The position numbers were made by a program, and so were the translations under genes. A DNA stretch of 25,331 bases from Allocoleopsis sp036703385 (lineage in GTDB: Bacteria; Cyanobacteriota; Cyanobacteriia; Cyanobacteriales; Coleofasciculaceae), in assembly GCF_036703385.1 (NCBI RefSeq), contig NZ_DATNPA010000337.1, positions 1 to 25,331 on the forward strand. The letters run 5' to 3'. Positions 14,816-23,192 of the stretch are shown in pieces. How positions within the stretch are numbered: the first letter of the stretch is position 1; each line of letters begins with the position of its first letter. The notes beneath the pieces were generated by a model. The model made no database searches. It saw nothing but the letters and a program-made list of their open reading frames with translations, and had not been told where the DNA came from.

Positions 14816-16129
14816 CTAAGGCAACTCTTTCAACACTCCTGCCAAAATCTCAAACATCTGATCGATGTGTTCTTTCTGAATCATTAACGGTGGAGACAAA
14901 GCGATAATTTCTCCTGTGGTGCGAATGAGTAACCCCTTGTCAAAACAACGTTGAAGACAATCCATCCCCCGTACCCCAGGCTTTCCGGGTATTGCTTCCA
15001 ACTCAATGGCAGCTACCAGTCCCAAGTTCCGCAAATCGGTAACATGAGGCATTCCCTTCAGGGAATGCACAGCATTTTCCCAGTAGCTAGCGAGATGATG
15101 GGCATGGGCAAACAACCCTTCCTCTTCATACACATCAAGGGTTGCTAACGATGCGGCACAGGCGAGAGGATGCCCGGAATAGGTGTAGCCGTGGAAGAAT
15201 TCGATCGCATTTTCTGCCGCCGCATCCATAAAGGTGTCGTAAATTCCTTTACGGGTAAACACCGCCCCCATCGGCACCGTGCCATTGGTAATACCTTTGG
15301 CTACGGTTACCATATCTGGCACGACACCAAAGTACTCCGTTGCAAAACTGGTACCTAGACGCCCAAAGCCAGTGATGACTTCATCAAAAATCAGGAGAAT
15401 ACCGTACTTGTCACAGATAGCACGCAGGCGTTCCAAATAGCCCACAGGCGGAATCAGCACCCCCGTAGAACCTGCAACCGGTTCGACAATCACTGCTGCA
15501 ATGGTTGAGGCGTCGTGTAGGGTAACAATTCGTTCTAGTTCATCTGCCAGGTGTGTGCCCCACTGCGGTTGTCCGCGAGTAAAGGCGTTATGTTCGAGGT
15601 TATGGGTATGGGGTAGATGATCGACACCGGGCATCAAGCTACCAAAGAATTTGCGGTTCGGTGCGATACCACCCACAGAAATGCCTCCGAAACCGACGCC
15701 ATGATAGCCCCGTTCCCGTCCAATCAAACGCTGACGTGCCCCTTCACCGCGTACTCGATGATACGCGATCGCAATTTTCAGGGCTGACTCTACCGCCTCT
15801 GAACCGGAATTGCCGTAAAACACATGATCGAAATGTCCTCCCGGCATCATCTGGACTAAGCGTTCCGCCAGTTCAAACGCACCAGGATGCCCCATCTGGA
15901 AGGGAGGCGCATAATCGAGGTGGGCGACTTGTTTTTGAATCGCTTCAACAATTTTGGGGCGACAATGACCAGCATTTACACACCACAGTCCCGCCGTGCC
16001 GTCAAGGATTTGACGACCCTCAGGGGTAAAGTAGTGCATATCTTTTGCAGCGGCGAGTAAGCGCGGCTTGGCCTTAAATTGACGGTTAGCCGTGAAGGGC
16101 ATCCAATAGGCTTCGAGATTGGTAGACAC
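14816..16129 (-). CDS. Class III aminotransferase, omega-amino acid:pyruvate type
   Basis: 437 residues, full length. A PLP enzyme of the omega-transaminase group (beta-alanine/omega-amino acid:pyruvate aminotransferase). Evidence: substrate-pocket N-terminus EAYWMPFTANRQFKAKPRLL, GLWCVNAGHC, YGNSGSEAVESALKIA (105-120), GYHGVGFGGISVGG, AAVIVEPVAGSTGVLIPP, the PLP-ring Asp in LIFDEVITGFGRLGTSFATE (D249), the Schiff-base lysine in DMVTVAKGITNGTVPMG (K278), and HGYTYSGHPLACAA. Pyruvate or a similar oxo acid is the expected amino acceptor, yielding alanine; the true donor cannot be read from sequence. The start is GTG (16127-16129), where the family N-terminus begins; GGAGC about 9 bases upstream is a weak SD. 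No operon partners: repeat-rich spacers lie on both sides. Confidence 0.93.
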   Translation of the reverse strand: MSTNLEAYWMPFTANRQFKAKPRLLAAAKDMHYFTPEGRQILDGTAGLWCVNAGHCRPKIVEAIQKQVAHLDYAPPFQMGHPGAFELAERLVQMMPGGHFDHVFYGNSGSEAVESALKIAIAYHRVRGEGARQRLIGRERGYHGVGFGGISVGGIAPNRKFFGSLMPGVDHLPHTHNLEHNAFTRGQPQWGTHLADELERIVTLHDASTIAAVIVEPVAGSTGVLIPPVGYLERLRAICDKYGILLIFDEVITGFGRLGTSFATEYFGVVPDMVTVAKGITNGTVPMGAVFTRKGIYDTFMDAAAENAIEFFHGYTYSGHPLACAASLATLDVYEEEGLFAHAHHLASYWENAVHSLKGMPHVTDLRNLGLVAAIELEAIPGKPGVRGMDCLQRCFDKGLLIRTTGEIIALSPPLMIQKEHIDQMFEILAGVLKELP

Positions 16130-16162
16130 CGATTTTGCTCCATGAGCGCAAGAGTGAGACTT

Positions 16163-16300
16163 TACATTTTATCTGGGGAGTGCGATCGCTCCAAAAGGCA
16201 GCGCTTGCGCGATCTGCGCTTTGCTGCTTACGCACCATGCTTCCCTTCGGGACGCTTCGCGAACGCAAACGCAGCAGCGCTTCGCTATCGCGATTGCTAA
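16163..16300. repeat. REP-type GC-rich palindromic cluster
   Basis: A run of short inverted motifs (GGCAGCGCTTGCGCGATC, CTTCCCTTCGGGACGC, GAACGCAAACGCAGCAGCGC) fills the spacer between the divergent aminotransferase and PD-(D/E)XK-like genes. Overlapping frames on both strands here are products of the repeat and not genes. Confidence 0.55.
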
Positions 16301-16336
16301 AATACATCCGTGCCGTGTGGGTGAAACAAACAATGT

Positions 16337-16957
16337 ATGGCCTATAGCGACTTCACAACTCTGGCTAAAGTTAGGGAAGCTTTTGAGTTAATGTTGGAAG
16401 AACCTAATGACTTATTTGTTGATGTGCCAGAGGTTTTACCGAGTGCCTATCTCCAGAGTACATTAAGTGAAAATGTTTCTCTGGCAACTGCTATCAATAC
16501 AGAAAAAGCACGCGCCGAGTTAATTATTGCTCCTGTCTTATTAGAAGTTAGGCGTAGATTTAATTTCCAAATTGGGTTTTTCTCTGGTTCAGAATTCAAT
16601 GTCGAATCAGAAACTGGATTAACTGGATATTGTGATTATATTCTCACTGCTTCAAAAGAATCGTATGAAATTCGGACTCCCGTTATAACGCTGGTAGAGG
16701 CTAAAAATGAAAGCATTAAATCAGGCTTAGGACAGTGTATTGCTGAGATGGTTGCTGCCCAGATATTTAATCAACGCAATGGAGAGCCGATTGCAAGTAT
16801 TTATGGATCTGTGACTACGGGTACTGATTGGAAATTTCTCCAGTTAACTGATAAGACGGTATTTATTGATAAACGAAACTATTTTATTAATGAAGTCAAT
16901 ATAATTTTAGGAATTTTAACAACGCCTTTTAAGATGTTTCATTCACTTCAGGATTGA
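16337..16957 (+). CDS. PD-(D/E)XK nuclease-like hypothetical protein
   Basis: 206 residues. The motif order fits the restriction-endonuclease-like fold: an early acidic helix (ARAELIIAPVLLEVRRR, E61), TGYCDYILTAS with D100, VITLVEAKNES with E121 and K123, then the helix GLGQCIAEMVAAQIFNQRNG carrying Q133, as in the N-terminal nuclease domains of type I R subunits. After it, ASIYGSVTTGTDWKFLQLTD looks like the usual strand pair. There is no helicase or targeting domain, so it is a stand-alone nuclease fold. The start is ATG 16337; an ATG four bases earlier is out of frame. The codon use is more AT-rich than the neighbouring aminotransferase gene, a hint of separate origin. A relic of an NTPase-family gene lies just downstream. 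Confidence 0.7.
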   Translation: MAYSDFTTLAKVREAFELMLEEPNDLFVDVPEVLPSAYLQSTLSENVSLATAINTEKARAELIIAPVLLEVRRRFNFQIGFFSGSEFNVESETGLTGYCDYILTASKESYEIRTPVITLVEAKNESIKSGLGQCIAEMVAAQIFNQRNGEPIASIYGSVTTGTDWKFLQLTDKTVFIDKRNYFINEVNIILGILTTPFKMFHSLQD

Positions 16958-17067
16958 GTTGTTAGGGGTGATGGATGTTCTCATCCTAAATCGGCAAGTC
17001 TAAAACCCGAAGCTTCGAGATTCAAGCAAGGCTTTCGTGCTATTACAAACTCGATACCGTTCCTCGA

Positions 17068-17313
17068 ATATTGGGGTATCTCAACCTTCAACGAGAACGA
17101 TTCCGCGACGATTTCAAAATTTGCTTTGTCTTCCTTTTACCTAAATTTGCCCTCAAATACTTTATTCGTCGTGTTCCTGATTTTTTTGACTAGCGTTCTG
17201 GCGTGTTGGACTTTGCCACTAATCCAGAATCAGTGCAGCAAGAATCAAGCCGTATTGTTCAGGAAGGAGACTACGAAGAAGATGGGCGGTTTCAGGCGTT
17301 GATAGATGGCTAA
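17068..17313 (+). pseudogene. Relic of an NTPase/TPR-type protein with internal stop
   Basis: One frame reads ILGYLNLQRERFRDDFKICF, then VFLLPKFALKYFIRRVPDFF, then D-TAG (17191-17193), then RSGVLDFATNPESVQQESSR, then IVQEGDYEEDGRFQALIDG and TAA. The stop replaces the Trp expected in the DWRSG motif (TGG to TAG). There is no start codon, and upstream DNA to about 16980 has lost any clear frame. The segment is the same region as the FPFPLILCIN...APDFKSW part of the protein at 12798-13310. It is a dead fragment of what was probably a multi-domain signalling NTPase. Confidence 0.7.
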
Positions 17314-17337
17314 AAGAATCGCAGGTGTAATTACTCC

Positions 17338-17982
17338 TCAGCCACTCAAGAACTGCTCAAACTCTCGCAGCGCCACACTAGAACCAACCTGCCAGCCTCT
17401 ATTCGCATACTGCGGTAATAGAGTTTTGATATCGCGCTCAGGGAAATGTGGACTGGTTTGGCATTCCTGATACTGCTTCCCATCAAAACAATAGATGAGC
17501 AAGCGATCGCGGCGATAAATCCATACTTCCGCAATGCCAATTGCTTGATAGTCTTCTACTTTGGTTGTTGAAGTCAAATCAATCTCAATTACCAAATCAG
17601 GTGGTGGATCGTTTTCCAGATCGATACGTTCTTTCCCTAAAATACGCTCCCGATTCTTGATATAGAAACAATAATCTGGCTCTACTCCTTGCCGATTGAC
17701 GCGTCTGAGGGTAATTGGTGTGAACGCCTCCCAATCTTGTCCCTGATGTCGCAGCACAGCCTTCACTAAATCTGCCAACATATCAGCATCTTTACCATGC
17801 CCTGGCAGTGGCGACATAATTCTAATTTCTTGGGTAACGCTGTTGTATCGTATCCTTAGCCCTGCCTTATCCTGACGACGATCTAGCAAATTCTCATAGT
17901 CTTGCCAAGTTCGGAACCGTAAGATTAGTTCGTCGCCCGGAGAAAGGTCAATTCTGTCTTGGGTAATAGTGGGAAGTGTCAT
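17338..17982 (-). CDS. Uma2 family (DUF820) putative nuclease
   Basis: 214 residues with the DUF820/Uma2 fold, a PD-(D/E)XK-like family very expanded in cyanobacteria: RTWQDYENLLDRR, YNSVTQEIRIMSPLPGHG, GVEPDYCFYIKN (D103), PPDLVIEIDLTSTTKVEDY (D129, E133, K141), GIAEVWIYRRDRLLIYC. Nuclease activity is predicted from the fold; biological role is unknown for the family. The ATG (17980-17982) directly abuts the stop of the ABC-class ATPase gene upstream, and the SD (AGGTGAGG) lies inside that gene's last codons, so the two are translationally coupled. Most Uma2 genes are solitary, so this coupling is notable. Confidence 0.88.
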   Translation of the reverse strand: MTLPTITQDRIDLSPGDELILRFRTWQDYENLLDRRQDKAGLRIRYNSVTQEIRIMSPLPGHGKDADMLADLVKAVLRHQGQDWEAFTPITLRRVNRQGVEPDYCFYIKNRERILGKERIDLENDPPPDLVIEIDLTSTTKVEDYQAIGIAEVWIYRRDRLLIYCFDGKQYQECQTSPHFPERDIKTLLPQYANRGWQVGSSVALREFEQFLSG

Positions 17983-19686
17983 CTACCTCACCTTTAAAGT
18001 TCGTAAACGATTGAGTGCAGCAGCGAGTTCAAAGCGGCGGAATAAAACTAAATCTCCTTCGGGCAAGTTACTGAGAATATCTAATCCCTGTGACTCAATA
18101 TCTGCCATCACCCGATCCAAAATCTCTGGCAGTGTACGATGCCCGTTGATATATTGCTCCTTAGCATAGACAATAGCAAACGCGATCGCTCTCAACTGCC
18201 CTCTCTCCACAATCTGCTCTACCGCAGTTAAATCAATCTCTTCAGTACCAAATACCACCTCATCCACATCCCGGACTTTTAACTTGACATCGCGCTGACC
18301 GCGACTGGGGTCTATACTTTCGGGTAAAGGGATACGCGATGTAATTTGCCCGAACGTTTCGCCGCCTTCGGGGGTGCGTTCTGTTTGGTTAGCTAGAGCG
18401 ATCGCTTTCGCTTTTTCGGTAACATCAGCAGGTAGGAAGTTTTCCATTGCAATCACTGTATCCGCTACGTCAAAGTAATCGCCGCTACCCCCCATAACTA
18501 AGATGGTTGAAACGCCGTAGTCGGTATAGAGTTGTCGCACCTTATCGATGAACGGTGTAATGGGTTCCTTGTCTTTGGCAATCAACTGCTGCATTCTGCG
18601 ATCGCGAATCATAAAGTTAGTCGCTGCCGTGTCTTCGTCTACCAGCAGTAACGTTGCCTCCGCTTCCAGTGCCTCCATGATGTTTGCCGCTTGGGAAGTA
18701 CTACCACTGGCATTTGTAGTGGAAAATTGACGGGTAGAGCGACTTTGAGGAAGCTGGTTAATAAACGGCGAAATGTCCACACTGGCAATACTACGTCCAT
18801 CCTCAGCGCGAATCTTCATCGCCCCAGGATGAGTAACCACCAGTTCACGCCCATCCTCAGGAATGTGGTTGTAAACCCCTAACTCAATGGCTCGGAGTAA
18901 AGTAGACTTGCCATGATAGCCACCGCCGACAATCAAAGTGATACCCCTGGGAATCCCCATACCAGTGACTAACCCGCGATTCGGACAGGTGAATTCAACT
19001 CGTAATGTTTCTGGAGATTGGAAGGGGACAGCGTCCGCGAGTAAGGGGCGATCGTCAACGCCACTGCGTCGTGGGAGAATTGCCCCATCGGGAATAAAAG
19101 CAACTAGTCCCCGTTCAGACAACTGTTGACGCAACCAGTCGGCATCTTCAACCGTTTCTACTTGCTGCTGAATCTTTTTCTGATTCAAGTAGTGATACTT
19201 GAGCGCTTTGTCAACGATTTCGGGGATATCTTCACATAACATTTCTACTGCCTGACGCCCCAAGATGCTACGTCCTCGCGCTGGTAAGCCAACAACAAAG
19301 CGAACTTCTACGAATTCCTGGGTAATGAAAGCTGAGGTGCGATCAACAACCGATTGTCCAACCTGAACAATAGCAATTAGTGCACTCTTCCCAGTTCCTC
19401 GCCGACTGCTGAGTTCCTGTGCTACTTTGTCAAACTGACGAGTAAGGTAATCGCGTAGGGCAATTTCTCGGCTGCGGGTTTGATAGAGATTAGGGGGAAA
19501 ATCAGCAACGGACTGTGGGATTTGCACCCGCAACTGGCTGGGACTGGCAAAAGGGTCGCCTTGGACGCGATCAATAATTAGAGTAAAGTTAGGGAATTTG
19601 TAGCGCCCTTTAATATCCTTGTAGCCTTTGTAGCTGCAATTATCGAGTTGCAATAACATCTGTCGCAAATTCTCGCGATTTGTCAT
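17983..19686 (-). CDS. ABC-class ATPase domain protein (COG3044 type)
   Basis: 567 residues, full length. It is the unusual predicted ATPase of the ABC class: an N-terminal domain (LDNCSYKGYKDIKGRYKFPN with FTLIIDRVQGDPFASPSQLR), then the nucleotide-binding domain with Walker A IVGGGYHGKSTLL (254-262), a signature-like SGSTSQAANIMEAL (327-340), Walker B LLLVDEDTAATNFMIRD (346-362), and a His-less switch segment ILVMGGSGDYFDVAD. The C-terminal part has the family's RVDEVVFG-like segment (here VRDVDEVVFG). There are no membrane segments, so it is not a transporter. The trypanosome member MRB1590 is an RNA-editing factor that binds RNA; bacterial roles are unknown. It lies between a methyltransferase (41 bp upstream) and uma2 (zero gap downstream). 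Confidence 0.9.
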   Translation of the reverse strand: MTNRENLRQMLLQLDNCSYKGYKDIKGRYKFPNFTLIIDRVQGDPFASPSQLRVQIPQSVADFPPNLYQTRSREIALRDYLTRQFDKVAQELSSRRGTGKSALIAIVQVGQSVVDRTSAFITQEFVEVRFVVGLPARGRSILGRQAVEMLCEDIPEIVDKALKYHYLNQKKIQQQVETVEDADWLRQQLSERGLVAFIPDGAILPRRSGVDDRPLLADAVPFQSPETLRVEFTCPNRGLVTGMGIPRGITLIVGGGYHGKSTLLRAIELGVYNHIPEDGRELVVTHPGAMKIRAEDGRSIASVDISPFINQLPQSRSTRQFSTTNASGSTSQAANIMEALEAEATLLLVDEDTAATNFMIRDRRMQQLIAKDKEPITPFIDKVRQLYTDYGVSTILVMGGSGDYFDVADTVIAMENFLPADVTEKAKAIALANQTERTPEGGETFGQITSRIPLPESIDPSRGQRDVKLKVRDVDEVVFGTEEIDLTAVEQIVERGQLRAIAFAIVYAKEQYINGHRTLPEILDRVMADIESQGLDILSNLPEGDLVLFRRFELAAALNRLRTLKVR

Positions 19687-19727
19687 GATACCAAATTAGC
19701 AACCTGCGGAAGATGGGCTTAAATAAA

Positions 19728-20483
19728 CTAGTCAAAGTACTGATTTTTCGTGAATAAAGGAGAAATAATAAATGTCCAACTTGCCATGTATGTTCCAGCG
19801 AACTCACTTGAATAGTCAGTACTGCTATCTGGAACAAACCAGTCAGGCATAACTTTTTGTTGTAGGATTTTTTCTTCCAAACCTAGCTGTAGAGACATGT
19901 TCTCATAAACAATTTTTGCAGGGGTCGTTTCCAGCATTTCTTCTAGTAAATTGTGTAACCATTTCGCTCGAACAAACAAACTATGAGCTGGATGATTACC
20001 ATAGTTAAAGCCTATAATTATGACGAGATATCCTGTGTTCTTTATTATCTTCTTGAGACAAAATTGAATAATTTCCTGTTCATCCTTGTGGTGTTGGGTT
20101 TCTTTATCAACGGTATGAAATATCATTCCGGATAGCACGACGGCATCAAACTTTTTATTTTTAGCAGCAAGTTTTTCTATAAAGACAGATATATCTTGAC
20201 AAACAAAGGTTCTGTTGGGATAGAGATCTAAACAGTATTGAATTGCATATTCGCTGTGATCTAGCCCCACATAGTCACATCGAGAAGGTAAATATTTGAG
20301 CAAAGCACCATTCCCACACCCCAGATCCAGCAAAGAGAAGGGTCTTTCTTTAAAAGCCTCTTCTAGAAAATAAACTGTTGGTGTATAGCGAGTGGCATTT
20401 TCCGGCTGTTCAAAGTAGGAAAAATAGTCAGACTTAAAACGCTCTTCTTCAGACAGCTTGCGTTCAGGGTATTTATCTTCCAT
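19728..20483 (-). CDS. Class I SAM-dependent methyltransferase
   Basis: 251 residues. Motif I is SLLDLGCGNGALLKYLPSRC (about 54-73), followed by DYVGLDHSEYAIQYCLDLYP (motif II, acidic D for the ribose), FVCQDISVFIEKL, and FDAVVLSGMIFHTVD (motif IV). The rest, including GYLVIIIGFNYGNHPAHSLF, is the standard Rossmann-like core. The substrate is not identifiable; the fold resembles small-molecule or lipid methyltransferases rather than DNA or rRNA methylases (no NPPY). The start is ATG 20481-20483 with AGGA very close before it. It is the first gene of an apparent set with the ABC-class ATPase and uma2, on the same strand with a 41-bp gap. Codon use is more AT-rich than that of the ATPase gene, so it may be a more recent arrival. 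Confidence 0.85.
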   Translation of the reverse strand: MEDKYPERKLSEEERFKSDYFSYFEQPENATRYTPTVYFLEEAFKERPFSLLDLGCGNGALLKYLPSRCDYVGLDHSEYAIQYCLDLYPNRTFVCQDISVFIEKLAAKNKKFDAVVLSGMIFHTVDKETQHHKDEQEIIQFCLKKIIKNTGYLVIIIGFNYGNHPAHSLFVRAKWLHNLLEEMLETTPAKIVYENMSLQLGLEEKILQQKVMPDWFVPDSSTDYSSEFAGTYMASWTFIISPLFTKNQYFD

Positions 20484-20632
20484 ATCCTAAGGATGTTATT
20501 TTAAAACTACTATTTTACCTAAATTAGGGGGTATAGAGACCCTTGAAGCAATTGGCGGCAGTCGCTTCAACTGACAGCAGCGGTTGCTCGTGAAATTAGT
20601 AGCGGCTACTTCCAACTTTTCAGTCTTCCAGC

Positions 20633-21208
20633 CTAAAATGATGAACCAGGTTGTTTGAGAAAGTCTACTTCCTCCGGAGTACTTTCTCGACCCAATATCT
20701 CGTTGCGATGGGGAAAACGCCCAAAACGTTCGATAACTTGGAAGTGACGGTGAGCATAATCGACACTACTTACACATTCGGGCTCATATTTCAACGAAGA
20801 GAACAATTTGATACACTCGTGCTGATCGCGTCGGTTTTCACTGTGTTCAAAGGGTAGGTAGATGAACTGGCGTTGTATAGGCAGCAATTCTTGATCAAAA
20901 GCTTGAGCCACGGCGTATTTGGCGTAAGCCAAGGCTTGGGAGTCAGTGGCAAAGGCTTGGGGTTGTCCGCGAAACATATTGCGAGGGAACTGATCGAGCA
21001 GGATAATCAGTGCGAGACAGCCTTGGGGTGATTCCTTCCAGTCGTCCAGTTCACCTGCTGCTGCCTTTTGGTAGACTTGCAAAAAGCGCGATCGCACCTC
21101 TTGGTCAAACTCTGGATTTTTGATAAACCAGACCTTGCGATGTTTTCCATAAACCGCTTCCTCTGGCTTCCCAAACCAAAAGTCTAATATTTCATTAGCT
21201 TGCAACAT
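20633..21208 (-). CDS. DUF924 family protein
   Basis: 191 residues, full length. Family signatures: EILDFWFGKPEEAVYGKHRK with VWFIKNPEFDQEV, LDDWKESPQGCLALIILLDQ with FPRNMFRGQPQAFATDSQAL, FIYLPFEHSENRRDQHECIK, and FGRFPHRNEILGRESTPEEV. DUF924 proteins are soluble, all-helical and TPR-like; their function is not known. The start ATG (21206-21208) has TAGGAGT at ideal spacing. It is transcribed away from the lipoprotein gene, with a shared 170-bp divergent promoter region, and is separated from the methyltransferase by about 150 bp that contains no gene. Confidence 0.92.
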   Translation of the reverse strand: MLQANEILDFWFGKPEEAVYGKHRKVWFIKNPEFDQEVRSRFLQVYQKAAAGELDDWKESPQGCLALIILLDQFPRNMFRGQPQAFATDSQALAYAKYAVAQAFDQELLPIQRQFIYLPFEHSENRRDQHECIKLFSSLKYEPECVSSVDYAHRHFQVIERFGRFPHRNEILGRESTPEEVDFLKQPGSSF

Positions 21209-21381
21209 TTGACTCCTAACTTGCCCATCAATCAGGGTAGAACTACTGTTGGAGTTTTTTGGTTAATTTTCTTTAACGTCATAGCTTTGACACAAAAAAT
21301 ACACACAAATGCCTTGCCCCTGTGATAAATATATTTAGTCTTATTAGCTGTTATTCTTAACCTTACTTGAGGAAGGCAAAA

Positions 21382-21897
21382 GTGTTGGTTAATTCTCGAA
21401 ATATCGGTTATCGCCCTTGGATTACTGGTTTAGCACTGTTTACGGTTCTAGCTCTCGCTAGCTGCGGGAAGAAAGCGGATGAGCCTACTGCCAGTAACTC
21501 TCCTAGTGAACCGACCGCTGCACAATCGTCTACTCCTGCTGCTAGGATTACACCGTCTGAGGAACCCAGTACGACAGCCACGACTACACCATTGAAGGAG
21601 CGATCGACGACATCTACTACTAAATCAACGAAAGAATCAACTACGACGAAGTCGTCTAAAAAATCCAACTTACCTAGTTCAACTCTATCAGCCGAGGCTG
21701 AGAAACTGGGTGTTAAGCCGACAGGAACTGATTGTCCCAGTAATGCTCCAGTTAAAGGCAACCTTAACAAGAAGGGTAATAAAATCTACCATGAAGCTAA
21801 GGAGTCAGGCTACAAACAAGTTAAGCCCGAAATTTGTTTTGCAGATGCAGCCACAGCACAAAAGGCTGGCTTCCGTGCCCCCAAAGCAGCTAAGTAA
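21382..21897 (+). CDS. Lipoprotein with Ser/Thr-rich linker and sunset-like C-terminal domain
   Basis: From GTG 21382, about 171 residues. This start has GAGGAAGG at good spacing; the frame is open to a TTG at 21367, which would bury the SD inside the gene. The signal peptide WITGLALFTVLALASC ends in a clear lipobox (LASC), so the protein should be lipid-anchored. A low-complexity linker rich in Thr, Ser, Lys and Pro (about 70 residues, with repeats such as STTSTTKSTKESTTTKSSKK) leads to a C-terminal domain: DCPSNAPVKGNLNKKGNKIY, then HEAKESGYKQVKPEICFADA and AATAQKAGFRAPKAAK. The Cys pair and the KGNxN..G.KIYH...CF...AAQAAGFR pattern match the small sunset domain found on surface proteins and nucleases. 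Role unknown; probably at the cell surface. Confidence 0.8.
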   Translation: MLVNSRNIGYRPWITGLALFTVLALASCGKKADEPTASNSPSEPTAAQSSTPAARITPSEEPSTTATTTPLKERSTTSTTKSTKESTTTKSSKKSNLPSSTLSAEAEKLGVKPTGTDCPSNAPVKGNLNKKGNKIYHEAKESGYKQVKPEICFADAATAQKAGFRAPKAAK

Positions 21898-22018
21898 TTG
21901 CTCATGAATTGTGTATACCACAATGCATGATGCTTTTTATTCCTTGCTTTGCGATCGCTAACGCTGGTGCAGTAGTCCATCACTTAGTAGCTGACAAGGT
22001 AAAGCTGCAACATCTACT

Positions 22019-22059
22019 ATTAGTCCGAGTCTACAATTGATTGAAGACCTCGGACTAAT
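22019..22059. repeat. 11-bp perfect inverted repeat across an aminotransferase stop codon
   Basis: ATTAGTCCGAG (22019-22029) and CTCGGACTAAT (22049-22059) are exact inverse complements around a 19-base loop. On the minus-strand mRNA the stem includes the last codons and the TAA of the aminotransferase. No T-run follows, so it is not a standard intrinsic terminator; it could stabilise the 3' end. Confidence 0.6.
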
Positions 22060-23192
22060 CGCTCAATTCCTTCTACTACCGTCTCTTTGTCCAAGGCACC
22101 GTAGGCAACCCGCAGATAACATCCATGATTCATGCCAAAGGTTGTACCGGGCATCACCGCCACCCCATGTTCCTGAATTAGTCGTTCTGCCAACTCAAAC
22201 GCACCTAGGTGAGTGTGAACCTTCAGCAGAAAATAGAACGCGCCATCAGCAGGGGCAATGGTACATAAGCCTTCTAAGCGTTTCAAGGAGTCTAATGCTA
22301 ACTCTCGCACAGATGCGATCGCCTCAATCTTCTCTTTACAGTAGTTAGCCCCCACCTGCAACGCCCCTAACGCCGCATACTGGGAGATGACTGGGGGACA
22401 AATCAGAATCGTATCCTGAATTTTCTTAATCGGCACCAGCAGGTGTTCTGGAATCACCATATACCCGATACGCCAACTGGCAAAACCATAAGCTTTGGAG
22501 AGCGAGTATAGGGAAATGGTATGTTCGTGACTGTGGGGAAATGCTCCCGGCGAGGTATGTTTCACCCCGTTGTAGGTAAAGTATTCGTAGGCTTCGTCGC
22601 TGATGTGGTAAATTCCGCGATTGCGACAGATATCATTAACATCTCGCAATGCGGCTTCCGGATACACAGCACCCGTAGGATTATTAGGTGAAATTGTTAC
22701 AATGGCTCGTGTTCGTTCTGTAATGGCTTGGGCGATCGCATCCGGACGTAACTGGTAATTTTCATCCGTTGCCACCAGTACTGGACGACAACTTGCCATC
22801 ACAATCGCCATTTCGTGGTTGAAATAATAAGGCGTCTGGAGAATAATTTCGTCACCGGGGGAGGTGATGGCGAGAATGGCATTCATAAACCCCATATTGC
22901 TACCTGCTGTAACAACAATGCAGTTTTGCCCATTCACCTCGATGCCGTTATCCGTTTGCAGTTTTGCCTCAATGGCAGAGAGTAAGGGTGGAATCCCTTG
23001 GATGAGTTTGTATTTATGATTTTCGGGATCGGCGAGGAACTCCGGTAAACGTGCGATCGCTTCTGGGGGTGGGCCATAATAAACAACACCCTGCCCCAAA
23101 GAGATCGTTCCAGGGTGGTTGCGAATCAGTTCGCCAATAATCGGGATCAGTGGCGACTGCACCGCCTGCATACGAGAAGTTAGGGTAGACAT
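22020..23192 (-). CDS. Class I/II PLP-dependent aminotransferase
   Basis: 390 residues, fold-type I. Landmarks: GELIRNHPGTISLGQGVVYY, the PLP-contact VVTAGSNMGFMNAILAI, QTPYYFNHEMAI, TISPNNPTGAVYPEA (Asn of NNPTG), ISDEAYEYFTYNG (the Asp that pairs with the pyridine N), SLYSLSKAYGFASWRIGY (Schiff-base Lys in SLSKAYG) and the C-terminal GCYLRVAYG (the carboxylate-binding Arg). It belongs to the broad aspartate/aromatic aminotransferase or kynurenine-transaminase-like group; the amino donor cannot be told from sequence. ATG 23190-23192 gives MSTLTSRMQAVQSPLIPIIG, a normal family start. It is monocistronic and divergent from the oxidase operon. Confidence 0.93.
   Translation of the reverse strand: MSTLTSRMQAVQSPLIPIIGELIRNHPGTISLGQGVVYYGPPPEAIARLPEFLADPENHKYKLIQGIPPLLSAIEAKLQTDNGIEVNGQNCIVVTAGSNMGFMNAILAITSPGDEIILQTPYYFNHEMAIVMASCRPVLVATDENYQLRPDAIAQAITERTRAIVTISPNNPTGAVYPEAALRDVNDICRNRGIYHISDEAYEYFTYNGVKHTSPGAFPHSHEHTISLYSLSKAYGFASWRIGYMVIPEHLLVPIKKIQDTILICPPVISQYAALGALQVGANYCKEKIEAIASVRELALDSLKRLEGLCTIAPADGAFYFLLKVHTHLGAFELAERLIQEHGVAVMPGTTFGMNHGCYLRVAYGALDKETVVEGIERLVRGLQSIVDSD

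Noticed and set aside
16079..16347. Overlapping open frames on both strands around the REP cluster
   Set aside because: They are by-products of GC-rich palindromic DNA and translate to low-information sequence.
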